DNA of 64,000 bases from Bugulina stolonifera (taxonomy: Eukaryota > Bryozoa > Gymnolaemata > Cheilostomatida > Bugulidae). Both the position numbers and the translations under genes were made by a program. Shown one piece after another: positions 45,301-57,300 of this stretch. Each line of letters opens with the position of its first letter. The first letter of the stretch is position 1. Location: contig OW285189.1 in assembly GCA_935421135.1 (NCBI GenBank), positions 25,174,298 to 25,238,297 on the forward strand, given 5' to 3'. Below the pieces are notes generated by a model, which was not told the origin of the DNA, made no database searches, and was given only the letters and a program-made list of their open reading frames with translations.

Positions 45301-48300
45301 AATAATATAGTCTTTGGTCATGTAGATTATAATGACCAGTTCCATCACTGCATAGAATAATATAGTCTTTGGTCATGTAGATTATAATGACCAGTTCCAT
45401 CACTGCATAGAATAATATAGTCTTTGGTCATGTAGAGGTAGATCTGGATATATTCCAGCGTTGTGCTATAAGTATAAGTTTGCAGCGTTACACCATGTAC
45501 ATGTATGTACATGTATGTACATGTCATCATGTTGTACTACATCTATATTGCTGTATAACTCAAAGTGCTAATATGTTCAAATGCATTCGTTTATGTTTGT
45601 CTTAGCAACAAATAACGTACCGCCTGAGTGAACACTCTGATTTCTTCTTTGTCAACCCAACTTCTGGGGAACTTATACTAGTCAGACCGTTCACAGCTGA
45701 TTCTCTGAGTAGAGCAGAATACACTGTAAGTTATTCAATCAGCGTATTTGAACATTATATTCATTACTAGTACAGAGTTATCTACTCTCTACCTTTACTA
45801 GTACAGAGTTATTTACTCTCTGCTTTTACTAGTATAGAGTTATCTTCTCTCTGCCTTTACTAGTATGGAGTTATTTACTCTCTGCTTTTACTAGTACAGA
45901 GTTATCTACTCTCGACCTTGACTAGTACAGAGTTATCTACTCTCTGCCTTTACTAGTACAGAGTTATCTACTCTCTGCCTTTCCGTGTGATTTATTCTGC
46001 AGTACTAAAGATTTTTCACGTTGACTAACACTATGTTATGGTAGACTATGATTTTTGTTTAGCTGAGAGTCTTAGTACGGGACAGTGGTATGCCACCCTG
46101 TGAAACAGCTGTAATAGTTAGCCTAAGAGTTTCTCGCAACTCTTACAACACTAGTTTCCTCAACCTGCCTTCCACATTGAATATCAGCCATGATGCTGCT
46201 GGTGTGATATACACAGTGCGGTCAGCTGACAGAGATCTGAAGGTACGCTTAGTCAGTGATATACTTAGTCTGTTGAGGCAATGTCCTCACAACTGCTGTG
46301 TAGGAAAAAAAAAGTTATTGGGCTCATTATGCAGTTGCAAACATATACCATGCTCAGTGATTGGTAAAAGGTGTCGACTCTGGTGGGACTCGAACCCACA
46401 ACCTCCGAATAACATCTAACCTTTAGAAGTCCGACGCGCTATCCATTGCGCCACAGAGCCTGGTTGATAGACAGCCTTTAATCAATTACTTCACAAGACT
46501 ATTCACTTCTTGATACTATGAGTGGGTTACCAGTTGTTGGTAATCTGGAGTTGTCATGCCTTCGGTTTCAACTATACATTTTACCAGGAGTGAACAGTCT
46601 TGGTAAAGTAGTTACTTTGATGTCATTCACTTGAATAGATTTTCCTCTCTGCATACTGAGATGAAGGAAACATATCTCCTACAGTCATATTTATCAGCTT
46701 TACAGAGCACACTTCCTAGCTCTTGCCGACAGACACGGCCTGGTGCGTCCAGATACTGGCTCAGACAATCAGTTACTTGTATAATTGTACCAACTATCCC
46801 TGGTTCTTCTCCTATCTTACTTTAGTTAACACCTGAAGGAATGTTCAACCAGGTCTTTTCTCTTTCACAGTAATCATTAGGATGATATATCTTACTAACT
46901 TTACTGTCTGTCTAATAGCATATACTTAATGTACTTGTTGCATTATGGTGATTGTTGTATCATATGTATTCTGCCAGGGAACTGTTGTGTATGAACTCAA
47001 GGGAGATTTTGTTGCAATGCAGTTCTTCAAGATTAACCCAACTAATGGAGCTGTTTCAATCCGTCGCTCATTACGGGACGATAGAGCATACGCCCCTTCC
47101 TATCGGGTAAGAAGAAATTGTTGTATTTTAGAGGTTCCAGTCTACTAGCTGCACTATGAGGCATATTATATTTTCATTGTATTTCTAAGATTTGACTTCA
47201 TTCTATTGAAATATGAATTTCAGCTGGTAATAGTTGTCTATGATGACGCATTTCCTCATGAAAAGACTGAGAGTGTGCTACTGGTTAATGTGAATAGGAA
47301 CGAAGACCCACCCATCCCACCCCAAGTACTCAGGGTTACTGTATCTGATAACTTCACTCTAAGCGGTGTTATAGCCGAGTTAACTGTCAGTACTACTGCT
47401 ACCAGAGTGAGTAGATGTCTGTGCTATCTGTTACCATTTAGATATTGTATGTCTGTACACGTTATGCTCTCTGTGAACTATATATCTACATGTATATGTA
47501 TTATAGTGTAAGTGTATGAGTTGGTAATATTTACTATTAGTGGTATGTACATAGCTGTACATGTATGTTAGTGGTATGTACATAGCTGTACATGTATGTT
47601 AGTGGTATGTACATGTACATACATGTAGGTGTACATGTATGTTACATTCATACAAACCAATTGTCTATTTGTCAGGACATAAGATTCCGGTTTATTGAGC
47701 CTGTGGACCCGGAGTTCTTCTGGCTACAAAATATAGAAAGTGGGAGGGCTGCTGTGCGTCTCCAGAAGAAGCTTTCACTGACCAATATAGTTCAGCATAA
47801 TGTAAGTACTCTACAACTTCCATTACTATATTACTCATATGTTTCAACTATTTACTACACTCTACTATACAGTGTACTAACAGTAGACGTGCTATATTAT
47901 TTACAGCTGACTATAGAAGCGTATGATGATGGTGTTCCACCCCAAACAGGCAGCATACTCGTTGTTGTGGATGTTATAAAGAATAAATTCACACCACAGT
48001 TTATTGGTCTGCCGTACACTGTCAACATATCAGAGAATACTCAGCCAGCTTCAGTCATCTTCACAGGTCAGTCAGTCAGTCAGTCAGTCAGTCAGTCAGT
48101 CAGTCAGTCAGTCAATCGATCAGACGATCAGTCAGCAGATTTTGCAGCTAAATATTTAATTTGCTCGTCCAAATAGAAGACTACTTAACGAACAAAATAT
48201 AAACTAATAACAGAATCATTATACACATGAATATATACTGGGTGTTTGAATATAATGCACTCTGCTAGTTACTTGTTGACCATTGCTGTTGTTAGACGTG

Positions 48301-51300
48301 AGAGTAGTGGACAATGACCTGAGAGGTCAGTTAAGGTACAAGATAACGGGAGATGGATACGCATCCTCATTCTTTGGTATAGATGAGTTCACAGGGACTG
48401 TCTACCTCAGGAATACAACATTACTCAGTAGCGACAGGAGCCTTGTATATCATGTAAGTATGTTATATAGTGTAAGTATGTTATACAGTGTAAGTATGTT
48501 ATACAGTGTAAGTATTTTATACAGTGTAAGTATGTGATACAGTGTAAGTATGTGATACAGTGTGAGTATGTTATACAGTGTAAGTATTTTATACAGTGTA
48601 AGTATGTTATATAGTGTAAGTATGTTATACAGTGTAAGTATGTTATATAGTGTAAGTATGTGATACAGTGTAAGTATGTTATACAGTGTAAGTATGTTGT
48701 ACAGTGTAAGTATGTTATATAGTGTAAGTATGTTATATAGTGTAAGTATGTTATACAGTGTATGTTATACAGTGTGAGTATGTGATACAGTGTAAGTATG
48801 TTATACAGTGTAAGTATGTTATATAGTGTGAGTATGTTATACAGTGTAAGTATTTTATACAGTGTAAGTATGTTATACAGTGCAAGTATTTTATGCAGTG
48901 TAAGTATGTTATACAGTGTAAGTATGTTATATAGTGTAAGTATGTTAAACAGTGTAAGTATGTTATATAGTGTAAGTATGTTATATAGTGTAAGTATGTT
49001 ATATAGTGTAAGTATGTTATATAGTGTAAGTATGTTATAGAGTGTAAGTATGTTTTACTTTGCTGTTCCAGCTAAACATAGTAGTGTATGACGATGGTGT
49101 ACCAGAAGATAGACAGGAGGCAAAAATCACTGTGTATGTATACCGTAACGAGAATGCACCTGTATTCCCTGGTAGCCCTGGGCCTTACATAGTCTCATAC
49201 GAAGTGAGGCCAGGCTATGTCATTGTCAATCTCAATGCCTCAGACTCTGATGGGGTGAGTAATTTATAGTGTAACATGAGTAGCACTCACCTGAGTGGTG
49301 TGTCGTGTGTCGTACTAGCTATTACTCAGTGGTGTGTAGTGTGTCGTACTAGCTATTACTCAGTGGTGTGTAGTGTGTCGTACTAGCTATTACTCAGTGG
49401 TGTGTAGTGTGTCGTACTAGCTGTTACTCAGTGGTGTATAGTGTGTCGTACTAGCTATCACTCAGTGGTGTGTAGGGTGTCGTACTAGCTGTTACTCCTG
49501 TGTATGATTGTACTCATATAGCTATCGCATCCTCTTCAACATAAAACTATGATGATCTTAGTTATTAGCTAAACATCCAGCTACTCTTACAGGACACACT
49601 GACCTACTATATCACAGGAGAGGAAATCTGCAGACAGTATCTGTATATTAACCCTTCTTCTGGTGTCTTACAAGTCAATCGGCAGCTCACCTCTCTACAG
49701 CTGAGTAGCTTCACTGTTAGTATTCCACTGTAATACCTTGTATATATACTTTCCCTAAACTAAATGGTTGTACACTTATGAGTGAAACTGTAGTAAATTC
49801 AGACCTATTTGGATATTCCTTCAAAACTTGCAATTTATTGGCATAATATTATAATAATAACACAGGTAAATAAAGTACCATAAGGGAATAACTCAGCAGT
49901 AGCTAGAGGCCTGCTACTACTAACATATTATAATAGTTTGCTAGTCAGCTTCTAGTCCTGGATGGCTCAGGGCTGGAGTCAATGTTCAATTGATTGATAC
50001 CCTATTGTTGTTCTCCTCCAGTGCTTGATCACGGCCACAGACAATGGACTTCCTGTTGCCCGTAATACCACAGTCTCTATAGACATCCAAGTAGATCGTG
50101 TTGCAGGACCAACAGTTATACCTCGTTTCAAGGTCAATGTGAATGAGTCGACTAGAAGCAACACTATAGTTGTGAACATATACGAAGGAGCCAGATGTGC
50201 CAGTGGGGATACGGTAAGTGTGCAGCATGCTGTGTTACAATGGCGAATAGCAACGGCTTTGATGATTATTTATGGCTACATATACATCACAGAAAACAGA
50301 TATGGCCTTTTGGAGAAGATAAATTCTCTCTAACCAAGTATGTCACGGGTTTGGAGTTGTTTGTCATTTCCTTCGTCTTCACTCGTAGCCATTGTGTATT
50401 TAGTACTGATACTGCACAGTAACATACCGCATGCATGTAGAGTGTAACTAATTAGACATTATCTGGCTGTTGTAGTCTGAACTAAGAGCGGAACTGGTCG
50501 ACTCATATCCGGGTAGTCTGTTCTTTAGCCAGCCTGACTCGTCTGGAAACGTGTACCTGTTGAGAAGTCTGAGAGATGATGTATCCTCTACCTCTCTTTA
50601 CAAAGTACGTGCATCGTGTGTGGGGAGCCTTCTAGCATAGAAGCAAAAGTATTGACTCTGGTGGGATTCGAACCCACAACCTCCGAATAACATCTAACCT
50701 TTAGAAGTCCGACGCGCTATCCATTGCGCCACAGAGCCTTAGTTACCATTGGTCAGCTAAAGAATTTTTCTGACTCTTGTTGATCTAAGACGCCTACATT
50801 TGTTGAAAAAGTTTAATGTTATATTAGAATGTTGTTGAATGCTCTGCATGCAGTGGGTAGCACGTCTGTTGTTCTAGGTGTTATAAGCTATTCAGAATTG
50901 GTTCTTTTGCACTTACATGTACTAGCAAATTGAAATTACTGGTGCTCGATTATCTGGACTTTTTGTTATATTTCCTCGTGTATTTGCATAAATTATTCAT
51001 AACTATATCGTACTCTTACAGCTGAGGTACAAGATATGGTGTGCTGACTCCCCCAACAGTAGGAGTAATGTAACAGTAGAGATCAATGTGCCACGTAACC
51101 CTAATGCTCCAGAGATCATTGGTTTACCTCAGACTATCAGTATAGGTCGTAGTCATGCACTCAGGTTACCGTTGTATAACATCAGTGCTGTCGATGCCGA
51201 TGGAGATAGTGTCCACTTTGACCTGAGCTCTACGGCAACAGACAGTGTTAGACTGAGGTTCTATGTGTATCCTCAGTCTGGGATTATCGTGCTACAGAGG

Positions 51301-54300
51301 TCTATAGAACTAGATGGAGCCAATAGATATCTAGTGAGTATGATTACCTTGCTCCTTGTTGGTTGCAAAGGATGCTGTTTTTGATGAATTTTATGTGAAA
51401 ACAGCCCAAATACGGACAATATTTGTATCATTCAGAACCTTTCTGCACAAAATTTCATCAATAGCTAGATTATGTCTAAGGCATTGTTGGAGTTTAAGAA
51501 TTATTTGCTTAATTACGTTGTTTGGTGTTGTTATACGTCACTGTAGGGTCGGAACCCAACGAGCAAACACAAAATTTGATTCTCGATATTGGATCCATTT
51601 TCAAAGCCTAGTACTAAGTAACTATGTCCTCAATAAAAAACCTTTTGATACCATTAGAAAGAGTAGGTTTTCAGCTTTGCAATGACGTATAATTTGCATG
51701 GTTTAAACAAATTATGTAATGTGCAAGGTCGGTTGAAAATACGTCCCATTTATATTCGATCGCTAGGGTTTTAATGGGGGGTGTTAATTTTTTTGAACAT
51801 GACTGTACATACTGTATACAGAGATCAGCAGACGAGTTAGTAATGTACCATTTTTCATTGTAGCTAATGTTTTTGTTGCTGTTCTAGGTACCGATATGTG
51901 CAGTGGACAGTCGAGGGAAGAGCAGTTGTGGCATCCTCACCATTAACATCAGATCTGACCGCTGTCCTTCTCCAGTGTTTGTTGACAATCTGTCACCCAT
52001 GGAAACGCTTCCTGTTGGTAGTGTTGTACACACTGTGACGACTGACATCCTTTGTCAGGTGAGTGAGCTCAGTTGCGCTCATATAGTGTCATGATTATAT
52101 GTTGATAGAGGTCCTTAACCTCACTGTGTGTTGATAGAGGTCATTAACCTCACTGTGTGTTGATAGAGGTTGATAAAGGCGAGGTGCCCCTAGATACATA
52201 CAATACTATATTTGACTTTGACTTGACCTTCAGGATGGTGGAGAGGTGAGATATAAACCACTATCTAGACAGTATCCTGCACCAGGCTATTTCTCTATAA
52301 ACCCAACTAGTGGTGAAATAACTGTTACGAGGGTTATGAGGGAGGACTGGGACCACACCTTCATCTACGTTCTGGAGGTAAGAACTTAGGTTATCCTCTA
52401 TACTTTTGGTTACATTAATAACATGGTCAGCTTTTTTAATGTCTCTGCATTTCCTTCTCAATGTTGTTTAGGTGGAACCTTACTGCACAAATAATCCTAG
52501 CTGTGTTGGTAAGGGTGATATACACATCCGCCCCATCCGCAATCCGAATGCTCCACGGCTAAACCAGAGTATGTATGAGACCACAATACTAGATAACCAT
52601 GATGCTTCCCTAGCTGTAGTCTACGTCGGTAAGTTATCAATAATAATCACATTTTATATGTAGATCCGTAATATGGCTGTGTAATGCAATGCAAGTTATA
52701 CGTAGATGTCTACATGTACATGTATGTGTAGTATATATACTATTTGTGGATATATTTATCTGAAAGCAATTTTTCTCAGCCCTAAAAATGAGTGCTGTTA
52801 TGAACGTTTCATAAAAAAAGTAGTATTGTATCGAAATATTTCTTGTTAGATATAACTTTGAGCATGTATGAAGGGTTCCATGGTGTAATGGTTAGCACTC
52901 AGGACTCTGAATCCTGCGATCCGAGTTCAAGTCTCGGTGGAACCTTACGTTTTTAGTTGCAAAGAGGAGAATTGCTATAAGGTTAGAAATGGAATAATAG
53001 GAAGTTGTCTCCTCTCTATCTATTTGTTTTCGTTCAATTAATAATGCTCAGAGTTTCACTTACAGGTGCCTCTGACGGAGATAACGACTCCTTAACATAT
53101 AGTCTGGTGACAGAGGATAGTCAAGTGTACAGATATTTCTACATTGAGGAGAGTACTGGTAGGATTTACCTGCGGTCTCCCCTTACACGTATTCAGCGAG
53201 CCAGCTTTACATTCAGAGTTAGAGTGTCAGACCATGGCTACCCGTTGAAGAGTGATGAAGGTGATGTAGTTATTCGAGTGAATGCTGATAGATACACTCC
53301 CCAGTTTACCAGGCTCTGTGACCAGCCTACTGTACTTGAGGTAATTATTCCACCATACAGCATTTAGGACTCTTAACAGTGGTTTGGTATTGTTGTTTAG
53401 TTATTTGCTTATACAATCATGTATTTTGTTGCATGAATTCATTTATAAAAATGATTAAAATGAAAATATTATGATATAGAAAGGATGGGCACCGGTGCTA
53501 TGATACGTTCTAAGACTATTTACTTTATTGCAGAACTCAGGCAGAGGAGAGAGGGTGTGTGAGGTGCAGGCAGTGGATAGAGATATGGTGGGGGAGATCA
53601 GATACAGGATAGTAGGCTTTCCTCCTGGCAGCAATCTGTTTGTCATTGACAGCAGTGATGGAGTCATCACACTGAATGCATCACTTTACTATGAACCTCA
53701 GTTCAGGTACAGCAAACTCCTTGCGAGATTATACAAAAACATTTTATTGGCAGCGGTGGGATTCGAACCCACGCCTCCGAAGAGACTGGTGCCTTAAACC
53801 AGCGCCTTAGACCGCTCGGCCACGCTACCATATGAGGTGGGCAACACATTAGTTTGATAATAATATGTAGCTACTTGTAGCTTGTTATCAAAATTAGTAC
53901 TAAAAATATGGTGGATACAAATTATAATATTATTACAATTTGTACCAACCATATTTTTAGTACTTTATTTTATAACAATATTTTAATATTTTGTTGTATA
54001 CACGGATTACTGTATGTGATCCACGATGCATGTGTCTGGTGATGACGAAAACTATGCTTTAGAGTGGAAAGTTTAGTTCGGAATCAACAATCCTACTAAA
54101 AAAACTAAAGATCAGCTCTTCACATCATTGAGATGTACATGTATATTAAGTGTAGCAACTGACAGTCTTTGATGTCAGTAACATGCTGAGTATGAAAAAG
54201 TTTTTTCCCAGACGGGGAATCGAACCCCGGCCACGGCGGTGAGAGCGCCGGATCCTAACCACTAGACCACCTGGGAATGCTTGCTGGTAGTGAAAGACAG

Positions 54301-57300
54301 TGAAGAACAACTCCTAATTAACTCAGTATCGGTAGTTTTGTGGAGTTAATTAGTAGTTATCCCACACTGTCATTCACTAACAGTAGGCATTTCCAGGTGA
54401 TCTAGTGGTTAGGATCCGAAACCACCGTCCGTCGTGGAAATTGTTTTTAATTTAATAGAACAGTAAAAAGACTGCTAACATTTAATTTCTGTTAAAACAC
54501 TGTTAAGTTGATACATTGATGATTAGTTCTATATACACCATGTAATTGATGGTTTGACGTAACACATTATGTGTAAGAGCATATTCTGATACGTCACACA
54601 ATGTGTTTATGACAGAGGTTGTAAATTAGCAAGACTACTGTTTCCTACCGCTCCTATTCTCTTAACATTTTATCATAGTTAGACTCTGAATTGTATGATA
54701 GGAGTTTTACTCATGTCTATGTTGTATTACAGCTATCAGTTGGTGATAGAAGCATATGACACAGCATATCCTGATAATACAGTGATAGACCAAGCCACCA
54801 TCAATGTTAGGAGAAATCTTTTTGCCCCAATATTCAACCCAACTGATTATGTAACACGAGTCAGTGATGAGCACCTGGCAGTAGGAAGTCCTATCAACAT
54901 CACAGTATCTGCTACTGACCGTGATGACCGAGTATGTACCTCATCTCCTTACACTTAGATATCCTAACGTTTGTATTGACCAGTATGGTATCAGGGTGGG
55001 ATGGGTACATTGACTGCATTCCTGTTTTGTCTGACTCTCAGGCTATAACACTGTCTCACCCTCAGGCTATATCAATCATGTTTTAGCTAACGTTGAAAGG
55101 CCAGTTTGAATACTCAATTGATGCCAGTAGCCCTGGATCCGAGTACTTCTACATACAGCCATACACGGGAGTTATGACTATAGCCCGTACACTCACTTCT
55201 GATGACAGGACTACCTACTTCCTGAACATACTAGCCACTGACAAGGGTACACCCACACAAACAGGAAGAGCTACTGTCACCGTCAATGTTGTTAGGAATA
55301 CCAACTGCCCCGTATTTCAGACTTCCTCCCAGGAATACGAGGTAAGCAGTTCTCACTGAGATGGTGTCACCTAAATGCACATTGCCATATGAAAAAAAAA
55401 TCCGTTTGTTATACATGTATAATATATTTACTAATTAGAATCAATATTCCTGTAATTATTTTTCATACGCGATGTATTTGAGCCCGTTTTTGTAACAAAA
55501 TGCAAATATCACTGCTTTGTTTTGTTTGCCACCTGAAAATTCCTGTTTTGACTGGCATTATCAGCAGCCCGGGTGGCTCAGTCGGTAGAGCATGGGACTC
55601 TTAATCCCAGGGTCGTGGGTTCGAGCCCCACCTCGGGCGTGTGTTTTTTTATTTTGTATCATTATTATTTCGTAGCAATGGTTATTTACAACAACAAATT
55701 GCAGACATTCATTGATGCTAATGCATGAAGTGCTATATCCGTCCTCTCTGTTGATAGGTTGCTGTAGAGAGTGTAGGAGTCACACTCTTTGTTGTGTCTG
55801 CTATTGACTCAGACTCGGGCCGTAATGGGGAAGTCACTCACAGCATTGCGGGAGATAACAGAGCTAAGGCTATGTTCCAAATAGAAGAGGATTCAGGTAT
55901 GTTATGAACCAGTGTCTCCAGCATGTGCCAGAATCAGGCAGATGAATAATACTTTTTAAACTGATCAAATGAAAATGATTGAAGTCAACAAGGTATAACG
56001 CTCTATACAGCATCACTTTCACATGTAGATTTATGAAAACAATTCAATTCAGCGTTCTTTATTTGAAAATCAACGAAATGAAAAATGATTTCTTCTGAAG
56101 GATAAGGTATATGACATGCCATGTTGGTTGCAGTGAATGATTTGTCTAATTTTATTGTCTCTGTCACCTGTACATGTACATGTCTACTTATCTATATATT
56201 CACAATGTATATATTATCATGATGCTATTTATGATGACCTCCAGGTGCTGTCTCCCTGCTGGATGCTGTTAGTGTGGATATGATTAACTCTACAGTAGAA
56301 CTGACTGTAGAGGCAGCAGATGGTGGCCACCCTCCATGTGTTAGACAGCAGACTATATCTGTAACCTTCACCGATGGATCTGGTATCAGGTGAGAGTTTA
56401 TATTTGGCGACACTGGATCCTCCTACAGAGAACGGGAGTTGTGCGCCCTCAATAATACATATAGATACTGTACATGTAAATGTATAAATTTATTGTAAGC
56501 TAATTTGCCCTGAATTGATATGTCTGTTAGTCTTATCGGGTGCCGCTACGCTATCATCTCGGCACATCATTGAATTAGTAATTTACTGTTCACCTACAGA
56601 ATGGCACCTGAGTACATTGTCAGGCATGACGAGACCTTAGATCCTGGTAGTGACATTGTCACAGTTACAGCTGTCACATCATCTCCTCCAGTTACCTATA
56701 AGCTACTGCGTGACGGCATCTACAGCGAGTACTTTGCCATTGAATCATCAACTGGTAGGATATATCTACGTCAGAGATTTACCACAGATGATAGTAACAG
56801 ACTTCAGTATGACCTGGTGGTTACAGCAAGAGACTCAACGGGAACAACGGCAACTACCAGAGTCAAGGTAGGTGTTGATAGGCCTGTAGTAAGGCTGCGA
56901 TAGCATAATATTATGTCTGGTCACCTGTTTACTCTTAGCCTTATGAGTGGGATTTTGGGTGCGTTAGATTGCACTGCCTGAGTTATCCACCCAACTTCTT
57001 CCTTTTACATCATAGAACTCAGTTTACGGTTGATATTGTATTTCCATGAGAGTGTACTAATAGAGATTTAAGCTAAAACTACATACACATACATCCAGGC
57101 ACTAGGCTATTCCAGATAGAATGATACATGTATGTAATAGCTTACTGGTAACCATAGTAACTGTATTACATCTACTTGTCTTACATTACATGTGTATTTA
57201 CTCTTGTAGGTTCTTGTTACGAGGAATAAGCACGCTCCTGTGTTTGTACAAGCACAAAATGTTAGCATATACAGATATCAAGCAATCAACCAACCCCTAA

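Larger units (their letters stand above)
54205..54440. repeat. tRNA-Glu head-to-head module 4
   Basis: Intact Glu(-), spacer with AACAACTCCTAATTAACTC and GTTAATTAGTAGTTATCCC, decayed Glu(+). Confidence 0.75.

Noticed and set aside
48065..48118. GTCA run as a coding Ser/Gln stretch
   Set aside because: It lies after a good donor and reads into non-coding sequence; the frame of exon 73 fits splicing at 48066.
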